NCBI GenBank assembly: GCA_963377175.1 | Contig: CAUJNA010003816.1 | Coordinates: 587,501 to 651,500, forward strand | Reading direction: 5' to 3' | DNA length: 64,000 nt | Source of the DNA: Effrenium voratum | Taxonomy: Eukaryota > Sar > Dinophyceae > Suessiales > Symbiodiniaceae | Part shown: positions 34,700 through 43,903 of the stretch, one piece after another | How positions within the stretch are numbered: the first letter of the stretch is position 1 | Layout of the letters: each line of letters starts with the position of its first letter | Made by a program: the position numbers and the translations under genes | The notes under the pieces: model-generated | The model's database searches: none | Told to the model about the DNA's origin: nothing | The model's input: the letters and a program-made list of their open reading frames with translations, nothing else

Positions 34700-37325
34700 T
34701 TTTCGTTTTTCGTCCGGGCCAGCAAAATGTCGTATTTTACAGCATTTTCTCGCGAAATTGACGCATTTTACACTAGCTCGTCAACATCCCCAGCATCGTT
34801 TTCAACATCCCCCGCATGTCCGACCAACATCCCTAGCATCACCAACAAATCGTGGGTAACAAAATCCAAAAATGCAGCTGGCGGGTTGACGGGGTCAAAA
34901 CAATGATGCTTCAAACAGGAGGGCATTTCAATCCCAGCAAAAAAAATACAAAAAAACAATTAAGAAAAACAGAGCGGGGTAGTGATGATTCGAACAGGGG
35001 TGCAATTAAATCTCTGCAAGAAAGGGTGTGATAGCATTTAAAAGGCAGCGGGAGGGTTGGCGGGGGTGGCTTCCCCTATGATGTTCGAAGAAATGCATAC
35101 GTAGAGACATACACGGACTACACAGATTACCTAAAATGTCGTATTTTGCAGCATTTTCTCGCGAAATTGGATGCTCGAAAAAGTGATGATTCAAACAGGG
35201 GTGCAATTCAATCTCTGCCGGGCCAGTAAAGTGTCGTATTTTACAGCATGTTCTCGCGAAATATACCCCGCATGTCCCACCAACATCCCTAGCATCACCC
35301 ACAAATCGTGTGACGGGGTCAAAGAAATGATGATTCAAGCAGGAGGGCATGTCAATCCCTGTAAAAAAATATAAAAGTAGCGGGGGGGTTGGCGGGGGCG
35401 GCAGCCCCCCCACGATGTTGTTTGCAGAAGTGATGATTTGAATAGGGGTGCAATAAATCTCTGCAAAAAGTCTAAAAAGTAGCGGGGGGGTTGGGGGGGG
35501 CGGCAGCCCCCCCCCATGATGTTCGAAGAATTGATGATTCAACTAGGGGTGCAATTAATTAAATCTCTGTCGAAAATCTAAACGTAGCGGGGGGGGTTGG
35601 GGGGGGGCGGCAGCCCCCCCATGAGGTCGGAAGAAGTGGTGATTCAAGTAGGGGTGCAATGATTCAAGAAAGGGTGTGATAGAATTTACAAGGCAGCGGG
35701 AGGGTTGGCGGGGGTGGCTTCCCCTATGATGTTCGAAGAAATGCATACATACAGACATACACGGACTACACAGATTACCTAAAATGTCGTATTTTGCAGC
35801 ATTTTCTCGCGAAATTGGATGCTCGAAAAAGTGATGATTCAAACAGGATTGCAATTCAATCTCTGCCGGGCCAGTAAAGTGTCGTATTTTACAGCATGTT
35901 CTCGCGAAATATACCCCGCATGTCCCACCAACATCCCTAGCATCACCCACAAATCGTGTGACGGGGTCAAAGAAATGATGATTCAAGTAGGAGGGCATGT
36001 CAATGCCTGTAAAAAAATATACAAGTAGCGGGGGGGTTGGGGGGGGCGGCAGCCCCCCCCACGATGTTGTTTGCAGAAGTGATGATTTGAATAAGTGATG
36101 ATTTGAATATACATGGACTACACAGATTACCTAAAATGTCGTATTTTGCAGCATTTTCTCGCGAAATTGGATGCTCGAAAAAGTGATGATTCAAACAGGG
36201 GTGCAATTCAATCTCTGCCGGGCCAGTAAAGTGTCGTATTTTACAGCATGTTCTCGCGAAATATACCCCGCATGTCCCACCAACATCCCTAGCATCACCC
36301 ACAAATCGTGTGACGGGGTCAAAGAAATGATGATTCAAGTAGGAGGGCATGTCAATCCCTGTAAACAAATATAAAAGTAGCGGGGGGGTTGGCGGGGGCG
36401 GCAGCCCCCCCCACGATGTTGTTTGCAGAAGTGATGATTTGAATAGGGGTGCAATTAAATCTCTGCAAAAAGTCTAAAAAGTAGCGGGGGGGTTGGGGGG
36501 GGCGGCAGCCCCCCCCATGATGTTCGAAGAGATGATGATTCAACTAGGGGTGCAATTAATTAAATCTCTGTAGAAAATCTAAAACGTAGCGGGGGGGGTT
36601 GGGGGGGGGCGGCAGCCCCCCCATGATGTCGGAAGAAGTGGTGATTCAAGTAGGGGTGCAATGATTCAAGAAAGGGTGTGATAGAATTTAACAGGCAGCG
36701 GGAGGGTTGGCGGGGGTGGCTTCCCCTATGGTGTTCGAAGAAATGCATACATACAGACATACACGGACTACACAGATTACCTAAAATGTCGTATTTTGCA
36801 GCATTTTCTCGCGAAATTGGATGCTCGAAAAAGTGATGATTCAAACAGGGGTGCAATTCAATCTCTGCCGGGACAGTAAAGTGTCGTATTTTACAGCATG
36901 TTCTCGCGAAATATACCCCGCATGTCCCACCAACATCCCTAGCATCACCCACAAATCGTGTGACGGGGTCAAAGAAATGATGATTCAAGTAGGAGGGCAT
37001 GTCAATCCCTGTAAACAAATATAAAAGTAGCGGGGGGGTTGGCGGGGGCGGCAGCCCCCCCCACGATGTTGTTTGCAGAAGTGATGATTTGAATAGGGGT
37101 GCAATTAAATCTCTGCAAAAAGTCTAAAAAGTAGCGGGGGGGTTGGGGGGGGCGGCAGCCCCCCCCCATGATGGTTGAAGAATTGATGATTCAACTAGGG
37201 GTGCAACCCCCCCATGATGTTCGAAGAATTGATGATTCAACTAGGGGTGCAACTAATTAAATCTCTGCAGAAAATCTAAAACGTAGCGGGGGGGTTGGGG
37301 GGGCGGCAGCCCCCCCCATGATGTC
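34700..37325. repeat. Higher-order tandem array with G-run/C-run hairpins
   Basis: A unit of about 650 bp recurs: the marker GCGAAATTGGATGCTCGAAA starts at about 35,162, 35,810, 36,163 and 36,813 (spacings about 648, 353, 650). Inside, a ~103-bp subunit carries a GGGGGGG-TTGG-GGGGG-GGCAGCCCCCCC hairpin, seen ten times (near 35,379, 35,478, 35,588, 36,028, 36,380, 36,483, 36,590, 37,030, 37,133, 37,285). TGTCGTATTTTRCAGCAT and a CTCGCGAAAT block also repeat. No coding potential beyond frames forced by the repetition. Confidence 0.9.
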
Positions 37326-37329
37326 GGAA

Positions 37330-38010
37330 AAACGCAACCTGCCGAAGAGGAACTGGGAATGCAAAGGATGCGAAAAGCCAAAAAGCCACCAAAAGCCGCA
37401 TAAACCAGCAAAAAGCCGAAAAGCCTAGAAGCCCAGAAGCCGAGAAGCCAAGAAGCCGAAAAGCCAAGAAGCCAAGAAGCCAGGAAGCCAAGAAGCCAAG
37501 AAGCCAAGAAGCCAAGAAGCCAGAGAATGAATCTGGACGAAGCAAAGGAGAAGCCAAGAAGCCAAGAAGGCCAGAAAGCCAATAAAGCCAAGAAAGCCAA
37601 GAAGCCAGTAAGCCGAGAAGCCAAGAAGCCAAGAAGCCCAGAATCCGAAAGCCAAGAACCAAGAAGCCAAAAGCCGAAAAGCCAAGAACCAAAAAGGGCC
37701 AAGAAGCCAGGAAAGCCGAGAAAGCCCAGGAAGCCAAGAAGCCAAGGAACCAAGAAGCCAAGAAGCCAAGAAGCCCAGAAGCCGAGAAGCCGAGAAGCCA
37801 AGAAGCCAAGAAGCCGAAAAGCCAAGAAGCCAAGAAGCCAAGAAGCCATGAAGCCGAGAAGCCAAGAAGCCAAGAAGCCCAGAAGCCGAGAAGCCGAGAA
37901 GCCAAGAAGCCAAGAAGCCGAAAAGCCAAGAAGCCAAGAAGCCAAGAAGCCAGGAAGCCGAGAAGCCAAGAAGCCAAGAAGCCAAGAAGCCAAGAAGCCA
38001 AAAGCGAAAA
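37330..38010. repeat. 9-bp minisatellite AAGAAGCCA
   Basis: About 70 units of AAGAAGCCA/AAGAAGCCG with CCC variants. All three frames stay open because the period is a multiple of three (Lys-Pro-Arg/Ser-Gln-Glu one way, Leu-Gly-Phe-Ala-Ser-Trp the other). No start context, splice site or neighbouring exon supports a protein. Confidence 0.9.
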
Positions 38011-38109
38011 AAATTCCAAAAAAAAAACGAAAAAAATTCCTAAAATAAATACCCCTCCATTTCATTCCCGGAAGCATTGCGAAGGGTTCTTCTTCTAAAA
38101 GCGGCTGCC

Positions 38110-38310
38110 AACTTCACCTGCCAACTTCTCATGCCAACTTGTCGAGAGTTACTTCACCTGTCAACTTCTCATGCCAACTTGTCGAGAGTTACTTCACCTG
38201 CCAACTTCTCATGCCAACTTGTCGAGAGTTACTTCACCTGCCTACTTCTCATGCCAACTTGTCGAGAGTTACTTCACCTGCCTACTTCTCATGTCAACTT
38301 TTCGGCTGTT
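38110..38310. repeat. 40-bp tandem repeat, five copies
   Basis: Unit contains CTTCTCATGCCAACTTGTCG and AGAGTTACTTCACCTG. Forms the outer part of the left arm of the foldback at 38,080-39,665. Confidence 0.85.
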
Positions 38311-38462
38311 ATCTCATTCTACTAAAAGCACAAGCTAATTTGTCGGGTGTTACTTCACTATCCTAAAAAACACAAGCTAACTTTTCTGTTCTACCTTCAC
38401 TTCTCGACTCTTAATTCTTCTTCTTTTTATGGCGGGGGTAGGCCCGACGGGAGCTTACGAAA

Positions 38463-39330
38463 CGCACCCCTCTGCGGAGATCGTGCGTGTCGAAGCGCTC
38501 TCGCTGTGGCGCCGTGCGAATTTGTCTTGACCTTGGCGAACCCTCTGCGGTGATCGTGCGTGTCGAAGCGCTCTCGCTGTGGCGCCGTGCGAATTTGTCT
38601 TGACCTTGGCGAACCCTCTGCGGAGATCCTGCGTGTTGAAGCGCTCTCGCTGTGGCGCCGTGCGAATTTGTCTTGACCTTGGCGAACCCTCTGCGGAGAT
38701 CCTGCGTGTCGAAGCGCTCTCGCTGTGGAGCCGTGCGAATTTGTCTTGACCTTGGCGAACCCTCTGCGGAGATCGTGCGTGTCGAAGCGCTCTCGCTGTG
38801 GCGCCGTGCGAATTTGTCTTGACCTTGGCAAACCCTCTGCGGAGATCGTGCGTGTCGAAGCGCTCTCGCTGTGGCGCCGTGCGAATTTGTCTTGACCTTG
38901 GCGAACCCTCTGCGAGATCCTGCGTGTCGAAGCGCTCTCGCTGTGGCGCCGTGCGAATTTGTCTTGACCTTGGCGAACCCTCTGCGGAGATCGTGCGTGT
39001 CGAAGCGCTCTCGCTGTGGCGCCGCGCGAATCTGTCTTGGTCGCGGCGAACCCTCTGCGGAGATCCTGCGTGTCGAAGCGCTCTCGCTGTGGCGCCGTGC
39101 GAATTTGTCTAGACCTTGGCGAACCCTCTGCGGAGATCCTGCGCGTCGAAGCGCTCTCGCTGTGGCGCCGTGCGAATTTGTCTTGGTCGCGGCGAGCCCT
39201 CTGCGGGGCTCCTGCGTGTCGGATCGCTCTCGCTGTGGTCCCGTGCGAATCTGTCTTGACCTTGGCGCACCCTCAGCGGGGATCGCGCGTGTCGGATTGC
39301 CCTCGCCGTGGTTCCGTGCGAAGCTGTCGT
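38463..39330. repeat. 73-bp tandem repeat, about twelve copies
   Basis: Unit contains GCGAACCCTCTGCGG, GTGTCGAAGCGCTCTCGC and GCGAATTTGTCTTG; the start of the unit recurs at 38,536 and 38,609. Drift increases to the right (TTGGTCGCGGCG variants after 39,030). Since 73 is not a multiple of three, each frame cycles through the unit in all phases, giving long but meaningless open frames. Confidence 0.95.
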
Positions 39331-39727
39331 GAAAATCGTAAGTTTGAAGTACAAAAGTATTGCGCGGAGAGCGTCTCCCCAGCTCCGCCGGAAAAAGAAG
39401 AAAGAACTCAGAATCGAGAAGAGAAGGTAGAAAATGAAAAGTCGGCTTGCAATGCATTGCATAGTGAAGTAACGCGTGAAAAAAAAACTTGCGCTTTCCG
39501 AAGTTAGCTTGCGCTTTAGGATAGTGAAGTAACACTCGAAAATTTGGCTTGTGTTTTGGGAGAGTGCATTTGGCTTGTGAAGTGAGATTGGGCAGTTGGC
39601 AGTTGTCATTGGCTTGTGAAGTAAGATTGGGCAGTTGGCTTTTGTAATTGGCTTGTCCAATAAACATGCGCAGTTGGAGTTTGGAGTGATAGGCAGCTGA
39701 CAAGAGCAATAGTAGCCGAAGCTTGGA

Positions 39728-39802
39728 TGTCATGAGTGTCTCAGTAGCGGAGCTTGCCCAGAGAATGTTTGCGTCGACAGTTGATTAGGGCGACACGGCT
39801 TC
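39728..39802. repeat. 75-bp direct repeat upstream of the J-domain gene
   Basis: ATGAGTGTCTCAGTAGCGGA, GCTTGCCCAGAG, GACAGTTGATTAGGGCGACA and CGGCTTC recur at 40,690-40,763, after the gene. This looks like the 5' flank of a tandem gene copy, with the second gene body lost or degenerate. Confidence 0.8.
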
Positions 39803-39855
39803 CCGACCTGATTTATCGAGTTGTAGAAAAAAGATACATCGCATCATTTGCAGCC

Positions 39856-40500
39856 ATGGCTCCTTTCGGTTCTTTGTTGTCAGAGCTGGGTTTTGAGAAC
39901 GTGGATGCTTTCACGGTGCCTTTCGCAGACGTGAAGAAGAAGTACTTCCAGTGGCTTCGCCAGAACCATCCTGACAAGCAGGCCAACAGCTGCGCGCCGC
40001 AGGTGGATCCGGAGCGAGTGAGAGCTGTCCTGGCAGCCTGGGACGACTTCCGTGATTTTCGTCAAGGAGACCAGTCGTCTGCTGCCTCTTCCCGCCGTGA
40101 AGAGCCGCGTGCTGCTGGCGAAGAGGATCCATGGGGATACCGGCAAACTGGTCGCTTTCCATCGGCAAAGCCTGCTTCCAAGTCGGCATCCTCTACTTCT
40201 GCGCCCAAGGCTGCGCCGCATCCTCCGGTGGATGTGGGACCTTGCTTTCACGCTCCACACTGCAAGAAGTTCTTCAAGAAGCACGGCCAAAAGACGGCCA
40301 AGAAGATGAGGGAGGACTTGTTCTTGTACGCAGCGGAGGATCGCTGCCTGACATGCTTGCGCTTCTTTGCTGACTCGCCGGACTTCGATGTTGGCTGCAC
40401 CTCTTGCGGCAAGGGCGCAGAAGAATGGGCGCTAGATGGAGCTAATGGCTTCCCGCTTGACGATGACTTGGTGGACTTCTTTGGAAAGCTGAAGCTGTGA
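39856..40500 (+). CDS. J-domain-like protein with Cys-rich C-terminal domain
   Basis: 214 codons starting MAPFGSLLSELGFENVDAF. I chose this ATG over the upstream non-homologous extension because TTTGCAG|CCATGG precedes it, a possible spliced-leader acceptor. Residues about 5-65 resemble a J domain: VKKKYFQWLRQNHPDKQ contains the HPD tripeptide needed to stimulate Hsp70. A Ser/Ala/Pro linker follows. Residues about 135-214 form a Cys/His-rich domain (PCFHAPHCKKF, LFLYAAEDRCLTCLRF, FDVGCTSCGKGAEEWA) also present in the protein at 59,415-60,326. Together they suggest a co-chaperone-like protein with an unknown binding domain; the J domain is short and atypical. A conserved hairpin begins 20 nt after the stop. 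Confidence 0.75.
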   Translation: MAPFGSLLSELGFENVDAFTVPFADVKKKYFQWLRQNHPDKQANSCAPQVDPERVRAVLAAWDDFRDFRQGDQSSAASSRREEPRAAGEEDPWGYRQTGRFPSAKPASKSASSTSAPKAAPHPPVDVGPCFHAPHCKKFFKKHGQKTAKKMREDLFLYAAEDRCLTCLRFFADSPDFDVGCTSCGKGAEEWALDGANGFPLDDDLVDFFGKLKL

Positions 40501-40519
40501 TGGACGGCGGGCGGTCTGT

Positions 40520-40550
40520 GCGGCGCAGGCGGATCTTTCCGAAACGTCGC
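40520..40550 (+). promoter_or_regulatory. Conserved 3' stem-loop H1
   Basis: Outer stem GCGGCG/CGTCGC (one G-T pair) around AGGCGGATCTTTCCGAA, which has an inner CGGA/TCCG stem. Starts 20 nt after the J-domain stop. A partial second copy (GCGGCGCAGGCGGATTTTTT) follows at about 40,593. Confidence 0.65.
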
Positions 40551-40689
40551 CGACTGGCTCTGCATTCCACAGCTCCTGGACCTTCCGGTCTGTGCGGCGC
40601 AGGCGGATTTTTTTCCCTGGCGTCCTTGAAGTTGCTGGCGCTGCCAGGGCTTTCTGCCGCACACGATTGCTGCCGACAAAAAATGTGCA

Positions 40690-40763
40690 TTATGAGTGTC
40701 TCAGTAGCGGAGCTTGCCCAGAGCAAGTTTGCGGCGACAGTTGATTAGGGCGACACGGCTTCT
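40690..40763. repeat. 75-bp direct repeat, downstream copy
   Basis: Near-identical to 39,728-39,802, spaced about 961 bp away, so the J-domain gene is bracketed by this repeat. Confidence 0.8.
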
Positions 40764-40989
40764 TTGTGTTGGTGCTATGCTTCATTTTTTGGAGGGGTGC
40801 TCCATGAGGTTGCTGTCGCTTGTCACTGCTGCTTGCACGTGCATTCATGCTCAAGGCAGTCCTCCGTGTTAGTGCTGTAGAAGGTGTCATCGCTCAGATC
40901 GCATCTTCCGAAGTGCGGATTCGTTTCCTTGGCGCACCAATCTTGTCAAAGCAGTTACACACAGCGGGTGGCCAGAAGATATCAGAGTC

Positions 40990-41024
40990 GCGCGGCGCTG
41001 GCGGGTATTTCCGACGTGTCGTGT
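40990..41024 (+). promoter_or_regulatory. Conserved stem-loop H2
   Basis: Loop segment TGGCGGGTATTTCCGAC within arms GCGGCGC/GTGTCGT that pair with three G-T wobbles, extendable by two pairs. No intact gene immediately upstream. Its right half (TTCCGACGTGTCG) is copied at 41,441, 41,866 and 42,300 without the left arm. Confidence 0.5.
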
Positions 41025-41162
41025 TGCCATGTCGCATTCTGGTCGCCAGCGACGTGCGCAGGCTGGACGTTGGCATGCGAGAGCGCACGATTGTTTCGCA
41101 TACCCCTCTTGGTTTTTGGAATTACCACTTTTGGCTTGCGCTGTTGGTTTCCACCGTGCGTC

Positions 41163-41430
41163 TTTCAGCGCGCGCAGCAGGCTGCGAATCCATTGGATGC
41201 TCTTCCTGATGCTGAGCATTTACGGGCTGAAGCAGCAGTACATGGTCAAGACTGGCTCCATGCTGAGCTGGATGGCTCGATGAAGCTGGACAAGCTTCGT
41301 TCCTTCGCAGCTGGCCTCGGCGTGCAGCAAAAGGATCCCGCATCTGGTAGTCGGCTTTCCAAGAGCCAGCTGCTTGAAGCCGTGGTTTGCAGCATACTAC
41401 GTTCGCACAGACCTGACACAGAGCATGGGT
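41163..41430 (+). pseudogene. SAP-like module 1
   Basis: Encodes LPDAEHLRAEAAVHGQDWLH, then DGSMKLDKLRSFAAGLGVQQ, then a SKSQLLEAVV end. The helix-(LGV)-Gly-K-xx-LL-helix pattern resembles SAP-type DNA-binding modules. End is altered (VCSILRSHRPDTEHGF) relative to other copies by small indels. Confidence 0.55.
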
Positions 41431-41594
41431 TTTTCGCAGTTTCCGACGTGTCGTGTTGCCATGTCGCATTCTGGTCGCCAGCGACGTGCGCAGGCTGGAC
41501 GTTGGCATGCGAGAGCGCACGATTGTTTCGCATACCCCTCTTGGTTTCTTGGAATTACCACTTTTGGCTTGCGCTGTTGGTTTCCACCGTGCGT

Positions 41595-41860
41595 CTTTCT
41601 GCGCGCGCAGCAGGCTGCGAATCCTTTGGATGCTCTTCCTGATGCTGAGCATTTACGGGCTGAAGCAGCAGTACATGGTCAAGACTGGCTCCATGCTGAG
41701 CTGTATGGCTCGATGAAGCTGGACAAGCTTCGTGCCTTCGCCGCTGGCCTCGGCGTGCAGCAAAAGGATCCCGCATCTGGTAGTCGGCTTTCCAAGAGCC
41801 AGCTGCTTGAAGCCGTGGTTGCAGCTCTACGTTCGCGACCTGACACAGAGGCATGGTTTC
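41595..41860 (+). pseudogene. SAP-like module 2
   Basis: Same module as at 41,163 with one change (ELYGSMKLDKLRAF), open to ALRSRPDTEAWFRS. The coding end runs directly into the right half of hairpin H2, so it lacks the normal SYK-stop terminus. Confidence 0.55.
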
Positions 41861-42029
41861 GCAGTTTCCGACGTGTCGTGTTGCCATGTCGCATTCTGGC
41901 CGCCAAGCGACGTGCTCTTCCAGACTGGACTTGGCATGCGAGAGCGCACGGATTGTTTTCGCATACCCCTCTGGTTTCTTGGAATAACCACTTTTGGCTT
42001 GCGCGTTGGTTTCCCACCGTGCGTTCTTT

Positions 42030-42295
42030 CAGCGCGCGCACAGGCTGCGAATCTGTGGATGCACTTCCTGATGCGGGAGCATTTGTACGGTCTGAAGCAG
42101 CAAGTAACATGGTCAAGACTGGCTCCATGCTGAGCTGGATGGCTCGATGAAGCTGGACAAGCTTCGTGCCTTCGCCGCTGGCCTCGGCGTGCAGCAAATG
42201 GATCCCGCATCTGGTAGTCGGCTTTCCAAGAGCCAGCTGCTTGAAGCCGTGGTTGCAGCTCTACGTTCGCGACCTGACACAGAGGCATGGTTTCG
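42030..42295 (+). pseudogene. SAP-like module 3, frame-broken
   Basis: Several single-base insertions in the first half (near 41,900-42,120) break the frame; the second half MKLDKLRAFAAGLGVQQMDP to TEAWFRS is intact. Confidence 0.55.
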
Positions 42296-42454
42296 CAGTT
42301 TCCGACGTGTCGTGTTGCCATGTCGCATTCTGGTCGCCAGCGACGTGCGCAGGCTGGACGTTGGCATGCGAGAGCGCACGATTGTTTCTCATACCCCTCT
42401 TGGTTTCTTGGAATTACCACTTTTGGCTTGCGCTGTTGGTTTCCACCGTGCGTC

Positions 42455-42734
42455 TTTCAGCGCGCGCAGCAGGCTGCGAATCCTTTGGATGCTCTTCCTG
42501 ATGCTGAGCATTTACGGGCTGAAGCAGCAGTACATGGTCAAGACTGCTCCATGCTGCAAGTCAAGGACCCCAAGGGAAGCTGGACAAGCTCGGCCATCGC
42601 AGCCTGGCCTCGGCGTGCAGCAAAAGGATCCCGCATCTGGTAGTCGGCTTTCCAAGAGCCAGCTGCTTGAAGCCGTGGTTGCAGCTCTACGTTCGCGACA
42701 TGACACAGAGGCATGGTTTCGCAGTTACAAGTAG
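42455..42734 (+). pseudogene. SAP-like module 4, frame-broken, with normal stop
   Basis: First half diverges after HGQDCSMLQVKDPKGSWT; second half LGVQQKDPASGSRLSKSQ to AWFRSYK and TAG at 42,732-42,734 is normal. Followed by a 3' flank (ACCCCACAAGTTTATTTTTA) also found after modules 6 and at 44,720. Confidence 0.55.
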
Positions 42735-42945
42735 ACCCCACAAGTTTATTTTTATTGCTTAGCTCTTTTTGGCACCCTCAATGCTCAACTCGTTCACGAC
42801 CAGCCTTTAGATACCGCAGCGTGTCTTTCAGCGCGCGTAGCGGACAGAGGAGGGCTTGCTCGAAAGATTGCTTTGGTCATCAGTGTTTCCCTGAATGTAA
42901 GAAGCTGGTCGCCTTACTCTTTTGTGCGTGTTCAAGAACTATGTG

Positions 42946-43692
42946 ATAAGAGCGCAGGCAACTTCGTCTTCCACAGCTGCTGCGAGTTCTGGGCATGGTC
43001 TTCCCGATGCGCAGCACTTGCGAGCCGAAGCAGAAGCACGAGGTTCTGACTGGCTCCGGGCCGAGCTGGATGGCTCCATGACGGCGTCAAGGCTTCGCTC
43101 CTTTGGAGCCGGCCTAGGCGTTTCGCAGAGGGACCCCACGTCTGGCCAGCAGCGCACCAAGGGCCAGCTGCTTGCTGTCTTGGTCGAATCTCTGTGTCCT
43201 CCTTCCAGCGCAGAGGCATGGTTGTCCAAAGCGCTTGTTTCTTGTCAACAGTGTTCGCACGAACAGAGGATTGCTCGAAAGAATGTTTTTGTCAACAGTG
43301 TTTCCCTGAATGTAAGAAGCTGGTCGCCTTGCTCTTTGTGCGTGTGTAAGAACTATGTTGTAAGAGCGCAGGCAACTTCGTCTTCCACAGCTGCTGCGAG
43401 TTCTGGGGATGGCTTTCAGCGCGCGCAGCAGGCTGCGAATCCTTTGGATGCTCTTCCTGATGCTGAGCATTTACGGGCTGAAGCAGCAGTACATGGTCAA
43501 GACTGGCTCCATGCTGAGCTGGATGGCTCGATGAAGCTGGACAAGCTTCGTGCCTTCGCAGCTGGCCTCGGCGTGCAGCAAAAGGATCCCGCATCTGGTA
43601 GTCGGCTTTCCAAGAGCCAGCTGCTTGAAGCCGTGGTTGCAGCTCTACGTTCGCGACCTGACACAGAGGCATGGTTTCGCAGTTACAAGTAG
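42946..43692 (+). CDS. Two-module SAP-like protein, tandem copy 1 (modules 5 and 6)
   Basis: Module 5 (LPDAQHLRAEAEARGSDWLR, DGSMTASRLRSFGAGLGVSQ, TKGQLLAVLVESL) and module 6 (LDALPDAEHLRAEAAVHGQD to AWFRSYK, TAG at 43,690-43,692) each span about 80 residues: three or four helices with a Gly turn and a conserved K-x-QLL helix, like SAP modules that bind DNA. The interval 43,236-43,385 between them stays open but looks intronic (ends GTAAGAGCGCAG|GCAACT, the same sequence that precedes module 5). The real start is upstream and not fixed. The whole unit of 958 bp is repeated in the next copy. Confidence 0.6.
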   Translation: MRAQATSSSTAAASSGHGLPDAQHLRAEAEARGSDWLRAELDGSMTASRLRSFGAGLGVSQRDPTSGQQRTKGQLLAVLVESLCPPSSAEAWLSKALVSCQQCSHEQRIARKNVFVNSVSLNVRSWSPCSLCVCKNYVVRAQATSSSTAAASSGDGFQRAQQAANPLDALPDAEHLRAEAAVHGQDWLHAELDGSMKLDKLRAFAAGLGVQQKDPASGSRLSKSQLLEAVVAALRSRPDTEAWFRSYK

Positions 43693-43903
43693 ACCCCACA
43701 AGTTTATTTTTATTGCTTAGCTCTTTTTGGCACCCTCAATGCTCAACTCGTTCACGACCAGCCTTTAGATACCGCAGCGTGTCTTTCAGCGCGCGTAGCG
43801 GACAGAGGAGGGCTTGCTCGAAAGATTGCTTTGGTCAACAGTGTTTCCCTGAATGTAAGAAGCTGGTCGCCTTACTCTTTTGTGCGTGTTCAAGAACTAT
43901 GTG

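Larger units (their letters stand above)
38080..39665. repeat. Large imperfect inverted repeat (foldback) around the 73-bp array
   Basis: The sequence at 38,300-38,440 (AGCTAACTTTTCTG, TACCTTCACTTCTCGACTC, TTCTTCTTCTTTTT) is found inverted at 39,395-39,560 (AAAAAGAAGAAAG, GAGAAGAGAAGGTAG, AAAAGTCGGCTTGC, GGATAGTGAAGTAACACTCG). The minisatellite arm at 38,080-38,300 has a shorter diverged inverted counterpart at 39,560-39,665 (TTGGCTTGTGAAGT units). Overall the two arms face each other across the 73-bp array. Confidence 0.7.
40985..42730. repeat. ~430-bp tandem duplication carrying modules 1-4
   Basis: TTCCGACGTGTCGTGTTGCC recurs at 41,009, 41,441, 41,866 and 42,300 (spacings 432, 425, 434). 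Each unit has the H2 right half, a non-coding stretch with CTTTTGGCTTGCGCTGTTGG and one SAP-like module. Confidence 0.85.

Noticed and set aside
37253..38077. 274-codon Leu/Gly/Phe/Ser/Trp frame resembling a membrane protein
   Set aside because: It is the translation of a 9-bp minisatellite; apparent membrane segments come from the repeat.
38463..39330. Possible CRISPR array
   Set aside because: The repeats are head to tail without unique spacers, and the host is eukaryotic.
38411..39733. 440-codon Arg/Ser/Ala-rich frame on the minus strand
   Set aside because: It reads through the 73-bp tandem array, and equally long frames exist on the other strand.
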